NCBI GenBank assembly: GCA_965216845.1
Contig: OZ244200.1
Location: 372,001-436,000, forward strand
DNA length: 64,000 nt
Reading direction: 5' to 3'
Origin: Panacagrimonas sp965216845
Lineage (GTDB): Bacteria > Pseudomonadota > Gammaproteobacteria > Nevskiales > Nevskiaceae
Part shown: positions 27,474 to 35,164 of the stretch, one piece after another
How positions within the stretch are numbered: the first letter of the stretch is position 1
Layout of the letters: the number at the start of each line of letters is the position of its first letter
Made by a program: the position numbers and the translations under genes
Notes under the pieces: model-generated
What the model saw: the letters and a program-made list of their open reading frames with translations, nothing else
What the model was told of the DNA's origin: nothing
Databases searched by the model: none

Positions 27474-28154
27474 TCAGGCTGCGGCTTCGGCCGCTTCCTG
27501 CTTCTTGACGCGCTCCTTGTCGAACACCTCACCACTGAACACCCACACCTTGACACCGATGATGCCGTAGGTGGTCTTGGCCTCGGCGGTGGAGTAATCC
27601 ACATGGGCGCGCAGCGTATGCAACGGCACGCGACCTTCGCGATACCATTCGGTGCGGGCGATTTCAGCGCCGTTCAAACGGCCGCTGACCTGAATCTTGA
27701 TGCCCTGCGCGCCCTGACGCAGCGCGTTCTGCACCGCACGCTTCATGGCGCGACGGAACATGATGCGGCGCTCCAGTTGCTGGGCGACGCTTTCCGCAAT
27801 CAGGCCGGCATCCAGTTCGGGTTTGCGAATTTCTTCCACCGAAATGTGCACTGACTCGGCGCCCAGCTTCATGCGCTCGGCCACCTCGTACTTGAGCTTT
27901 TCGATGTCCTCGCCCTTCTTACCGATCACAATACCCGGACGGGCGGTGTGAATCGTCACCCGCGCACTCTTGGCGGGGCGGTCGATCTGAATGCGGGAAA
28001 CCGAAGCATTGGCCAGCTTCTTGCGCAGGAAATTGCGCACCGCGATGTCCTTGCCCAGGTTCTCACCGTAGGTGCGGCGCTCGGCATACCAGTTCGACGT
28101 CCACTTGGTGGCAACGCCGAGGCGGAAACCGTACGGATTGACTTTATGACCCAT
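27474..28154 (-). CDS. rpsC: 30S ribosomal protein S3
   Basis: The 226-residue protein begins MGHKVNPYGFRLGVATKWTS, has the KH-domain loop IVIGKKGEDIEKL, and the C-terminal GIIGVKVWVFSGEVF. S10 operon. Confidence 0.98.
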   Translation of the reverse strand: MGHKVNPYGFRLGVATKWTSNWYAERRTYGENLGKDIAVRNFLRKKLANASVSRIQIDRPAKSARVTIHTARPGIVIGKKGEDIEKLKYEVAERMKLGAESVHISVEEIRKPELDAGLIAESVAQQLERRIMFRRAMKRAVQNALRQGAQGIKIQVSGRLNGAEIARTEWYREGRVPLHTLRAHVDYSTAEAKTTYGIIGVKVWVFSGEVFDKERVKKQEAAEAAA

Positions 28155-28163
28155 GGTCTTTCC

Positions 28164-28496
28164 TTACTCGTCCGACACGCGGATGGTGATGTGGCTGGTT
28201 CGCTTGACGATGCGATCGGCGCGGCCTTTGGCACGCGGCATGATGCGCTTCATCACCGGACCCTGATCGATCATGATTTCGCGAACCTTGAGTTCGTCGA
28301 TATCAGCGCCGTCATTGTTTTCGGCATTGGCGATGGCTGACTCCAGCACCTTGCGGATCAGACCGGCGGCGCGCTGGTTGGAGAACTTGAGAATGCCCAA
28401 GGCTTCGTCCACTTTCTTGCCGCGCACCATGTCCGCCACCAATCGCCCTTTCTGCGGCGACAAGCGGACGTGTTTGAGCACTGCCTGGGTTTGCAT
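28164..28496 (-). CDS. rplV: 50S ribosomal protein L22
   Basis: The 110-residue protein has AVLKHVRLSPQKGRLVADMV and the loop MKRIMPRAKGRADRIVKRTS that lines the exit tunnel. S10 operon. Confidence 0.97.
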   Translation of the reverse strand: MQTQAVLKHVRLSPQKGRLVADMVRGKKVDEALGILKFSNQRAAGLIRKVLESAIANAENNDGADIDELKVREIMIDQGPVMKRIMPRAKGRADRIVKRTSHITIRVSDE

Positions 28497-28507
28497 ATTC
28501 GCGCTCC

Positions 28508-28777
28508 TTAGGACTTGCGGTCGCCGCTGTGACCTTTAAAGGTCCGCGTGGGCGCGAATTCGCCAAGCTTGTGGCCAACCATGTTTTCGGTGACGAACAC
28601 CGGCACATGTTGACGGCCATTGTGCACCTGAAGGGTCAGGCCCACGAACTCCGGCGTAATCATGGAACGGCGCGACCAGGTCTTGATCGGCTTCTTGACT
28701 CGGCTGTCCTGCATCGTTTCCACCTTCTTGGCAAGGTGGTGATCAACGAACGGCCCTTTTTTTAGTGAACGCGGCAT
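28508..28777 (-). CDS. rpsS: 30S ribosomal protein S19
   Basis: The 89-residue protein begins MPRSLKKGPFVDHHLAKKVE and ends GHSGDRKS, a normal S19. Its upstream spacer to rplB holds a heptad-repeat hairpin element, so its ribosome binding site is provided by or close to that element. Confidence 0.97.
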   Translation of the reverse strand: MPRSLKKGPFVDHHLAKKVETMQDSRVKKPIKTWSRRSMITPEFVGLTLQVHNGRQHVPVFVTENMVGHKLGEFAPTRTFKGHSGDRKS

Positions 28778-28781
28778 ATTT

Positions 28782-28870
28782 CAGTTTCCGGTTACCAGTT
28801 GCCAGCTTCCAGAACACGTGTCCGACGCGAGGGAGAAGCCCCGTGACTGGAAACAGGAAACTGGAAACTG
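28782..28870. repeat. Heptad-repeat hairpin element, copy A (rplB/rpsS)
   Basis: The arm at 28782-28812 consists of diverged AGTTTCC-type units, and the arm at 28847-28870 of the complementary GGAAACT units, separated by 34 unrelated bases. The whole can fold into a long stem-loop. It starts a few bases before the rpsS start codon and ends six bases from the rplB stop codon, inside the S10 operon. It carries no gene. Read on the minus strand, TGATGAAG lies directly next to one arm, as in the other copies. Confidence 0.8.
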
Positions 28871-28875
28871 CTTCA

Positions 28876-29709
28876 TCATTTCTTGCTGCGGCGGCTACGG
28901 ACGATGAATTTCTGAGTGCGCTTGTTGTTGCGCGTCTTCAGACCCTTGGCCTGCTGACCCCAGGGCGACACCGGATGCGGATTGCCCTGGCCGGCCTTGC
29001 CCTCACCGCCACCGTGCGGGTGATCGACCGGGTTCATGACCGCACCACGCACCGTTGGGCGAATGCCCTTCCAACGCTTGGCGCCGGCCTTGCCGTAATG
29101 ACGCAGGTTGTGCTCGAAATGCCCCACCTCGCCGAGAACGGCGCGGCAGCGCGAATGAATCTTGCGCATCTCACCCGAACGCAGACGCAGGGTGGCGTAC
29201 TCGCCTTCGCGCGCCACCAACTGCACCGCGGCGCCGGCCGAACGCGCGATTTGCGCACCCTTGCCCGGCCGCATCTCGATACAGTGAATGGTCGACCCGA
29301 TGGGGATATTGCGCAGCGGCAAGGCATTGCCCGGCTTGATGGGGGCGTCAAAACCGGATTGCACCTGATCACCCTCTTTCAGGCCACGCGGCGCGATGAT
29401 GTAACGTCGCTCGCCGTCGGCATAGCACAGCAGGGCAATGTGCGCGGTGCGGTTTGGATCGTACTCGATCCGCTCCACCCTGGCCGGCACGCTGTCCTTG
29501 TTGCGCTTGAAATCCACCTTGCGGTAGTGATGCTTGTGCGCACCGCCGCGATGGCGGGTGGTCATGCGGCCGTTGTTGTTGCGGCCACCGTCCGGAGCGT
29601 TCTTCTCCAGCAGCGGCGCGTGCGGCTCGCCCTTCCACAGGTGCGGGTTGAGCACCTTGACCTGATGGCGGCGACCCGGCGATGTCGGTTTGATCTTGAC
29701 GGTAGGCAT
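28876..29709 (-). CDS. rplB: 50S ribosomal protein L2
   Basis: The 277-residue protein has the L2 signatures GAHKHHYRKVDFKRNKD, RSAGAAVQLVAREGEYATLR and the C-terminal MNPVDHPHGGGEGKAGQG. The last of these includes the conserved histidine near the peptidyl transferase centre. S10 operon. Confidence 0.98.
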   Translation of the reverse strand: MPTVKIKPTSPGRRHQVKVLNPHLWKGEPHAPLLEKNAPDGGRNNNGRMTTRHRGGAHKHHYRKVDFKRNKDSVPARVERIEYDPNRTAHIALLCYADGERRYIIAPRGLKEGDQVQSGFDAPIKPGNALPLRNIPIGSTIHCIEMRPGKGAQIARSAGAAVQLVAREGEYATLRLRSGEMRKIHSRCRAVLGEVGHFEHNLRHYGKAGAKRWKGIRPTVRGAVMNPVDHPHGGGEGKAGQGNPHPVSPWGQQAKGLKTRNNKRTQKFIVRSRRSKK

Positions 29710-29718
29710 GGTGGCTCC

Positions 29719-30033
29719 TTAGGCGGTCGCGCCGCTGAGGAAATCGATTTCCTCGCCCTTGGCGAGGGTCACGTAGGCTTTCTTCCAGTCGGAACGACGA
29801 CCCATGCTGCGACCAAAACGCTTGGTTTTGCCACGCACATTGAGCGTGTTGACCCCGGTCACCTGCACTTTGAACAGCGCCTCGACGGCCGCCTTGATCT
29901 CCGCCTTGTTGGCGTCCGGCAACACCTTGAACACGGCGGTATTGCAGTTCTCGGCCACGTTGGTGGACTTCTCGGAAACCAGCGGCGCCACCAGGACCTG
30001 ATGCAGGCGGTCAACGGAAATTCTTGTGCTCAT
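29719..30033 (-). CDS. rplW: 50S ribosomal protein L23
   Basis: The 104-residue protein has LVSEKSTNVAENCNTAVFKV and RSMGRRSDWKKAYVTLAKGE. L23 forms the docking site for trigger factor and SRP at the exit tunnel. It overlaps rplD by four bases. Confidence 0.96.
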   Translation of the reverse strand: MSTRISVDRLHQVLVAPLVSEKSTNVAENCNTAVFKVLPDANKAEIKAAVEALFKVQVTGVNTLNVRGKTKRFGRSMGRRSDWKKAYVTLAKGEEIDFLSGATA

Positions 30034-30635
30034 GACAACCAGGCCTCAACTTGTTTCACCGCATCAGCGGTCATCACGACTTTGGAATGCGTCAGCAAGG
30101 CCACCGGATTGAGACCGGCCACGTCACAAACGCCCACCTTGTGCAGGTTGCGGCTGGACAGATACAGCGCCTTGCTCACGTCACCGGACACCAGCAGCAC
30201 ATCGTTCACGCCCAGCTCACTCAGCTTGGCCAGCAAGCCCTTGGTCTTGACCGCCTCCAGCGCCAGATCCTGCGTCACCAGCAGGTTGCCGCTGCGAACC
30301 AGCTCGGAGAAGATCGAGCGCAGCGCGCCGCGATACATCTTGCGATTGACCTTCTGCGAGAAGTCGCGCGGCACCGCAGCGTGCGCCCGGCCACCACCGC
30401 GCCAGATCGGGCTGCGAATCGAGCCTGCGCGTGCACGGCCCGTGCCCTTCTGACGCCAGGGCTTGCGGCCACCGCCGCGAACTTCAGCCTTGGTCTTCTG
30501 TTTCTTGGTGCCGGCACGCCCGCCGGCCATGTAAGCCGTCACCACCTGGTGAATCAGCGGCTCGTTGAAATCCGTGCCGAAAACGCCGTCGGCGACCGAC
30601 AGACTTTCCGCACTGTTGTGAACTTGAATATCCAT
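30030..30635 (-). CDS. rplD: 50S ribosomal protein L4
   Basis: The 201-residue protein has the L4 segment GGRKPWRQKGTGRARAGSIR and SPIWRGGGRAHA. In E. coli L4 represses the S10 operon through its leader; a structured leader is also visible here upstream of rpsJ. Confidence 0.97.
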   Translation of the reverse strand: MDIQVHNSAESLSVADGVFGTDFNEPLIHQVVTAYMAGGRAGTKKQKTKAEVRGGGRKPWRQKGTGRARAGSIRSPIWRGGGRAHAAVPRDFSQKVNRKMYRGALRSIFSELVRSGNLLVTQDLALEAVKTKGLLAKLSELGVNDVLLVSGDVSKALYLSSRNLHKVGVCDVAGLNPVALLTHSKVVMTADAVKQVEAWLS

Positions 30636-30646
30636 CTGCCCGGCCC

Positions 30647-31285
30647 TTATTTCTTCACCGTGCGACGCACGATGACGTCACCGTTCACCGCGCCGGGAAC
30701 CGCGCCCTTGACCAGCAGCAGATTGCGCTCGGCGTCCACACGCACCAGATCCAGATTCATCGCCGTCACACGGGAGTTGCCCATGTGTCCGGCCATTTTC
30801 TTGCCCTTGAACACCTTGCCCGGCGACTGGTTCTGCCCGATCGAGCCCGGCACGCGGTGCGACAGCGAGGCACCGTGGCTGGCACGGCCGCCGCCAAAAT
30901 TCCAGCGCTTGACAACGCCGGCAAAACCTTTGCCGATGCTGGTGCCGGCTACATCCACACGCTCAACCTCATTGAACGCGTCCACCTTGATCTCGGCGCC
31001 CGGCTCCAGGCCCTCGCCTTCGTCGTCATTGAGGCGGATTTCCCACAGCCCGCGACCCGCAGCGACGCCAGCCTTCTTGTAGTGGCCGGTCATGGCCTTG
31101 TTGACGCGTTGCGGCTTTTTCTCGCCGACCGTGACCTGCACGGCGCGATAACCATCCTTTTCCTGCGTCTTGACCTGCGTCACGCGGTTGGGCGTGCACT
31201 CGATGACGGTGACCGGAATCGATTCACCGGCGTCGGTGAAGACGCGGGTCATGCCGGCTTTGCGGCCGATAATACTGATCGACAT
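30647..31285 (-). CDS. rplC: 50S ribosomal protein L3
   Basis: The 212-residue protein begins MSISIIGRKAGMTRVFTDAG and has RASHGASLSHRVPGSIGQNQ, including the Gln methylated in E. coli L3. S10 operon, second gene. Confidence 0.97.
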   Translation of the reverse strand: MSISIIGRKAGMTRVFTDAGESIPVTVIECTPNRVTQVKTQEKDGYRAVQVTVGEKKPQRVNKAMTGHYKKAGVAAGRGLWEIRLNDDEGEGLEPGAEIKVDAFNEVERVDVAGTSIGKGFAGVVKRWNFGGGRASHGASLSHRVPGSIGQNQSPGKVFKGKKMAGHMGNSRVTAMNLDLVRVDAERNLLLVKGAVPGAVNGDVIVRRTVKK

Positions 31286-31303
31286 GATGCGCTCCGAAAT
31301 CCC

Positions 31304-31621
31304 TTAGTTGACCTTGATCTGGACTTCGACGCCCGCAGGCAAGTCCAGCTTGGAGAGCGCGTCGACCGTCTTTTCGGTCGGGTCGACGATTTGCATCAGG
31401 CGCTTGTGGGTACGAATCTCGTACTGATCACGCGCATCCTTATCCACGTGCGGTGAAACCAGAACGGTAAAACGCTCCCTGCGCGTCGGCAACGGAATCG
31501 GTCCGCGGACCACGGCTCCGGTGCGTTTTGCAGTTTCTACGATCTCTCGCGCTGATCGGTCGATCAGGCGATGGTCGAAGGCTTTGAGCCGAATACGGAT
31601 CGATTGGCTGGTCGCGGCCAT
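31304..31621 (-). CDS. rpsJ: 30S ribosomal protein S10
   Basis: The 105-residue protein contains IRIRLKAFDHRLIDRSARE and GPIPLPTRRERFTVLVSPHV, typical of S10/NusE. It is the first gene of the S10 operon. The tuf gene that normally precedes it is absent; the next genes upstream are tRNAs. Confidence 0.97.
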   Translation of the reverse strand: MAATSQSIRIRLKAFDHRLIDRSAREIVETAKRTGAVVRGPIPLPTRRERFTVLVSPHVDKDARDQYEIRTHKRLMQIVDPTEKTVDALSKLDLPAGVEVQIKVN

Positions 31622-31639
31622 GCTCTCACTCAGGTCTTA

Positions 31640-31700
31640 AAGAACGACCCCGCTACACCTGAAAATCGCTTGAATTTCAGGGGTGTCGGCTGTTTTTCCG
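31640..31700 (-). promoter_or_regulatory. S10 operon leader hairpins
   Basis: On the minus strand the leader carries GGTGTCGG paired with CCGACACC (8 bp, 8-base loop), followed directly by CCTGAAA paired with TTTCAGG (7 bp). This two-hairpin leader precedes rpsJ and occupies the place of the L4-responsive leader of E. coli. An L4 response here is inferred only. Confidence 0.55.
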
Positions 31701-31739
31701 ACACCGCAACGAGCGGGGGGCAAGCTCGAAGGGGCGCGC

Positions 31740-31768
31740 AGTATAGCGACGAGTCCGTCCCTTCGCAA
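31740..31768 (-). promoter_or_regulatory. Sigma70 promoter of the S10 operon
   Basis: On the minus strand TTGCGA (31768-31763), a 17-base spacer and TATACT (31745-31740) form a good sigma70 promoter. A GC-rich discriminator follows, as is common for ribosomal promoters. The start site would be near 31733, giving a leader of about 110 bases. Confidence 0.75.
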
Positions 31769-31903
31769 CGGTTTTTTGAAATTTATTTGACGGATTAGCG
31801 AATGCGGAAAAAACCGGACGAAATTTTCACTTCATCAAGGACGCGGCAGCGGCGTCGTGGACCAGACCGCCGCGACATCATTCGCAGCCAGCCGCGCCGC
31901 CTG

Positions 31904-31978
31904 CGTCATTGCCAGGTGAAGCCGAAGCAATCTCCTTGGACCAAGGAGATCGCCGCGCCCTGCGGGCCCGCGATGACG
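31904..31978. repeat. REP-like palindromic element (CGTCATTG/GAAGCAATCTCC type)
   Basis: The element begins CGTCATTG, contains GAAGCAATCTCC, and ends CGATGACG, so the outer ends are inverted repeats. An inner palindrome TCTCCTTGG/CCAAGGAGA lies in the centre. This motif combination is a widespread bacterial intergenic repeat type. It separates the S10 promoter from the tRNA-derived repeats. Confidence 0.6.
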
Positions 31979-32017
31979 GATCAGCAGCCATTGTGCTGGC
32001 AACGACGCTGCGAAATT

Positions 32018-32094
32018 TGGCGCCCACAATCAGATTCGAACCAATGTTTGGCCGCAGGCCAAACATCATCATGATCATTGGAGGTCGCGTGTTC
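32018..32094 (-). pseudogene. Degenerate tRNA-Thr-like unit 1
   Basis: The 20-base stretch GCCCACAATCAGATTCGAAC is identical to the 3' end (acceptor and T-arm) of the intact tRNA-Thr gene upstream. The T-stem partner is mutated, and the anticodon arm is replaced by a perfect 9-bp hairpin (32045-32065). A D-arm-like TTGGAG follows at the same distance as in the real gene. It cannot form a functional tRNA. Its right end carries CGCGTGTTC, complementary to the T-arm of unit 2. Confidence 0.6.
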
Positions 32095-32149
32095 TGCGCC
32101 TCCTGGCGTCCGCCGCGTCTACTGAACGGGAGCGCCAACCAATAAAGAG

Positions 32150-32234
32150 TGGTGCCCACAGCGTGATTCGAACACGCGGTTTCGCCTCGGCGAAACCGCA
32201 AAACGGCGGTCACCATTGGAGGTCATCAGTTCGA
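32150..32234 (-). pseudogene. Degenerate tRNA-Thr-like unit 2
   Basis: It starts 132 bases from unit 1 and 138 bases from the intact gene. The acceptor 3' strand TGTGGGCACCA and a paired T-arm (GCGTG/CACGC around TTCGAAT) are intact on the minus strand. The anticodon arm is replaced by a perfect 11-bp hairpin (32176-32199). The right end (32219-32234) is the exact reverse complement of 16 bases of the real tRNA-Thr variable loop and T-arm (32306-32321). Confidence 0.6.
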
Positions 32235-32287
32235 GTGATGCCGCAAACCTTTGACCCACAAACGCCCTTTGCAAATGGCGCGAGAGT

Positions 32288-32363
32288 TGGTGCCCACAAT
32301 CAGATTCGAACTGATGACCTCACCCTTACCAAGGGTGCGCTCTACCACTGGAGCTATGTGGGC
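32288..32363 (-). tRNA. tRNA-Thr (GGT)
   Basis: On the minus strand the 76-base gene folds into a full cloverleaf. The acceptor pairs GCCCACA with TGTGGGC, the anticodon stem-loop reads CCCTTGGTAAGGG (anticodon GGT), and the T-arm contains TTCGAAT. The CCA end is encoded. It is the last of three tRNA genes in a Tyr-Gly-Thr cluster. Confidence 0.95.
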
Positions 32364-32401
32364 AAATTTTGGAATCGACCGAGTGGCCGAAGAACAGGGA
32401 C

Positions 32402-32475
32402 TGGAGCGGGTGATGGGAATCGAACCCACGTTATCAGCTTGGAAGGCTGAAGTTCTACCATTGAACTACACCCGC
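32402..32475 (-). tRNA. tRNA-Gly (TCC)
   Basis: The 74-base minus-strand gene begins GCGGGTG and ends CACCCGCTCCA with encoded CCA. The anticodon loop is CTTCCAA, anticodon TCC. It lies between tRNA-Tyr and tRNA-Thr. Confidence 0.95.
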
Positions 32476-32494
32476 ATGGATGCTTTTTGACAAC

Positions 32495-32580
32495 TGGTGG
32501 AGGGGGTAGGATTCGAACCTACGTAGGCATAAGCCAGCAGATTTACAGTCTGCCCTCGTTGACCGCTTGAGTACCCCTCC
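32495..32580 (-). tRNA. tRNA-Tyr (GTA)
   Basis: The 86-base minus-strand gene begins GGAGGGG and ends CCCCTCCACCA. It has the long variable arm of tRNA-Tyr and the anticodon loop CTGTAAA, anticodon GTA. It is the first gene of the tRNA cluster. Confidence 0.95.
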
Positions 32581-32609
32581 GCTTAAAGCGCCTGCAAAGC
32601 GGGCCGCGT

Positions 32610-32638
32610 ATTCTCGTGACCCGCCCGCGCGGCGTCAA
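32610..32638 (-). promoter_or_regulatory. Promoter of the tRNA-Tyr-Gly-Thr cluster
   Basis: On the minus strand TTGACG, 17 bases, then GAGAAT is followed by a GC-rich discriminator (CGCGGCCCGC). This is the pattern of stringently controlled stable-RNA promoters. The -10 box matches the consensus at only four of six positions. Confidence 0.55.
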
Positions 32639-32656
32639 GGGTTTATTGGAATTTGG

Positions 32657-35164
32657 TCAGCGCTTGCGTGGCTTGGCGCGATGGGTGGCGACCGCCTGGG
32701 CAGGGTCTTCGGGCCAGGGGTGCCGTGGATAACGGCCGCGCATTTGCTTGCGAACCTCGCGATACGCGCCTTGCCAGAAACCGGCCAGATCCTGTGTCAC
32801 GGCCATCGGACGCCCGGCCGGTGACAGCAATTTGAGCTGAACGGCGACACGGCCGTCACCAACCGCCGGGGTCTGCATGCACCCGAACATTTCCTGCAAC
32901 TTGATCTCCAGGCTCGGCACCGCCGCCAGCTGATAGCGCAGCGCGCGCATAAGCCCACTGGGCGCCTGCCAATGCGTCGGCAGCGCACGGTCCAGTTGCT
33001 GACGCTGCTCAAACGTCAAACCATCACCCAGCACTTGATGCAGCTTGAGCTGCGACAACTGTTCGCGCCGGCTGATGCCGTCCAGGTAGGGTCGCAACCA
33101 ATCTTCAAGGCGACTCATCAAGCCCGCGTCGCTGAAATCCGGCAAGCCGGACAACACATCCCAGTCGCGCGCGCATTGCACCCTGGCCTGTAATTGTCTG
33201 GCGGCCTCCGTCCACGGCAAGGATTCCACACCCATCTCACGAATGCCTTGCAGCATGGCATCGCCCACCGCCTCCGCAGACGCATCCAATGGTCGGCCCG
33301 ACAAGACAATGGCGCCCAATTTTTCCTGCGCTTGCGCCACCACCAACTGCCGCCGCGCATCCCAGGCCACCAGTTCTTCGAGCTGGATGTCGCGCGCAAA
33401 AGCCGCACGCACCTTGGTTTCGGCAATTGGCGCGGCCAAACGGATGCGCCGCTGCGCACCCGGCGTCCAATGGGCGATGGCCAGATACTGCGACTTTGCC
33501 AAGGGGTCGTGTTCTGCCAGCCGCGCTTCGCCGCCGTCCGCGCACAGGTAAGCCACTTCGCCACGCCCGCCGCCGGCATCGCGCAGACCCTGCCGACGTT
33601 GGGCCAAACGTTCGGGGAAGGCGTAGGCGAGCAATTCGCCCAGGCCGGCCGGCTCGGCGCGAGCGCCGCTGTTGCGCTGCCCGGATCTGGCCAATCGGGA
33701 AAATTGCTCAACCGTGCGATACATTGGCGATCCGTTTTTGTGCTGTCCGCGCAGGCTGGCCACGACCTGGGCCAAATCCGTTGCACTCGGCAAGCGAGTA
33801 TTGGACGCCAGCGTCGCGGCAATCCAGGCGGCGTCTTCGATCGCATCGCGCGCGGCGGCCTGCAGCAGCAGATGCGCGATACGCGGCGATGCCGGAATGC
33901 GCGCCAACCGCCTGCCGTAATCGGTGATGCGTGCGGCCGCGTCCAGCGCGCCGATGGCGCGCAACTGCGAGCACGCCTGATTCCAATTCGCAGCCGGTGG
34001 CGCATCCAGCAGTTTCAGGTCCGACGGCACTTGTGTTCCCCACAAGGCCAGTTCCAGGGCAAATCGCGCCAAATCGGCACGCAGGATTTCTGGCGCATCC
34101 TGTGCCGGCAGGCTGGCGTGCTGATCGCGGCTCCACAGGCGATAAGCCTTGCCCGGTCCCAGGCGACCGGCGCGACCGGCGCGCTGATCGGCCGTTGCCC
34201 GCGAGATGCGCAGGGTTTCCAGTCGATTGGCGCCCGCCCCCAGATCAAACCGCGCCATTCGCACATAGCCGCCGTCCACCACGCTGCGCACACCGGCAAC
34301 GGTGAGACTGGTCTGGGCAATGTTCGTCGCCAGAATCACCTTGCGATGCCCCTGCGCGTCCGGCCGCAAAGCCAAATCCTGTTCGGACGCGGGCAGCGCC
34401 CCGTACAAGGGGCGAATACGAACCTGGTCGCTACCGGATTGCAGCGCCCGCTGGCTCGCCCTGATTTCCGCCTCCCCCGGAAGAAAGGCCAGCACGTCCC
34501 CTTCATTTTCCGCCAGCGCCCGCCGCACGCCGGCGCCCACCTTGTCCGCCAGGGACTGATCAGGCGCACCCGATATATATGTCTGCCTGACCGGATAGAC
34601 GCGGCCGGATGCCGAAACGATGGGCGGGTTTTCCAGCATTTCAGCCAGGCGCTGGGTCTCCAGGGTGGCTGACATCACCAACACCCGCAGGTCGGGCCGA
34701 AGATGGCTCCGCACTTCCCAGGTCAGGGCCAGCGCCAGATCCGCGTCCAGGCTGCGTTCGTGAAACTCATCGAAAATGATCAGGCCGACGTTCGCCATTT
34801 CCGGGTCGGATTGCAATCGGCGCGTGAGCAGCCCTTCGGTCACCACCTCAATGCGGGTCCGCGCACTGATGCGGCGCTCGTGCCGGATTTGATACCCGAC
34901 GACACCGCCGATGCGCTCATTAACCAGCGCCGACATTCGCGCCGCCGCCGCGCGCGCGGCGATACGGCGCGGCTCCAGCAGCAGAATTGTCTTGTCTTGC
35001 AGCCACGGCTGGTCCAGCAACTTCAGTGGAACCACCGTGGTTTTGCCCGAACCCGGCGGCGCCGACAGAATTGCGCAAGATTGCCTGCTCAATGCGTCCT
35101 GCAAGGCCGCAAGCGCCTGCAGGGCCGGGTATTGCTCCGCATCCAGCGGCGGCGATCCCTTCAA
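32657..35164 (-). CDS. hrpB: ATP-dependent helicase HrpB
   Basis: HrpB is a DEAH-family RNA helicase of unsettled role. The protein has Walker A SAPPGSGKTTVVPL, motif II DEFHER, motif III SATLE, motif VI QRAGRAGRLGPG and the long HrpB-specific C-terminus. The start is uncertain. TTG at 35164 overlaps the MOSC stop (TTGA) and gives 835 residues. An ATG at 35212 would add 16 residues but overlap the MOSC gene by 52 bases. Confidence 0.9.
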   Translation of the reverse strand: MKGSPPLDAEQYPALQALAALQDALSRQSCAILSAPPGSGKTTVVPLKLLDQPWLQDKTILLLEPRRIAARAAAARMSALVNERIGGVVGYQIRHERRISARTRIEVVTEGLLTRRLQSDPEMANVGLIIFDEFHERSLDADLALALTWEVRSHLRPDLRVLVMSATLETQRLAEMLENPPIVSASGRVYPVRQTYISGAPDQSLADKVGAGVRRALAENEGDVLAFLPGEAEIRASQRALQSGSDQVRIRPLYGALPASEQDLALRPDAQGHRKVILATNIAQTSLTVAGVRSVVDGGYVRMARFDLGAGANRLETLRISRATADQRAGRAGRLGPGKAYRLWSRDQHASLPAQDAPEILRADLARFALELALWGTQVPSDLKLLDAPPAANWNQACSQLRAIGALDAAARITDYGRRLARIPASPRIAHLLLQAAARDAIEDAAWIAATLASNTRLPSATDLAQVVASLRGQHKNGSPMYRTVEQFSRLARSGQRNSGARAEPAGLGELLAYAFPERLAQRRQGLRDAGGGRGEVAYLCADGGEARLAEHDPLAKSQYLAIAHWTPGAQRRIRLAAPIAETKVRAAFARDIQLEELVAWDARRQLVVAQAQEKLGAIVLSGRPLDASAEAVGDAMLQGIREMGVESLPWTEAARQLQARVQCARDWDVLSGLPDFSDAGLMSRLEDWLRPYLDGISRREQLSQLKLHQVLGDGLTFEQRQQLDRALPTHWQAPSGLMRALRYQLAAVPSLEIKLQEMFGCMQTPAVGDGRVAVQLKLLSPAGRPMAVTQDLAGFWQGAYREVRKQMRGRYPRHPWPEDPAQAVATHRAKPRKR

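Noticed and set aside
28765..30453. 562-codon plus-strand frame across rplB, rplW and rplD
   Set aside because: It is antisense to three certain ribosomal protein genes in conserved order and has no family resemblance.
32018..32307. attL/attR of a present integrative element at tRNA-Thr
   Set aside because: The 20-base direct repeats are only about 270 bases apart with no integrase or cargo; at most this is a remnant, so it is described as tRNA-like repeats instead.
32163..32490. Open frames on the plus strand over the tRNA genes (for example with NQIRTDDLTLTKG)
   Set aside because: These are translations of antisense tRNA sequence, a common false gene; intact tRNA cloverleafs explain the region.
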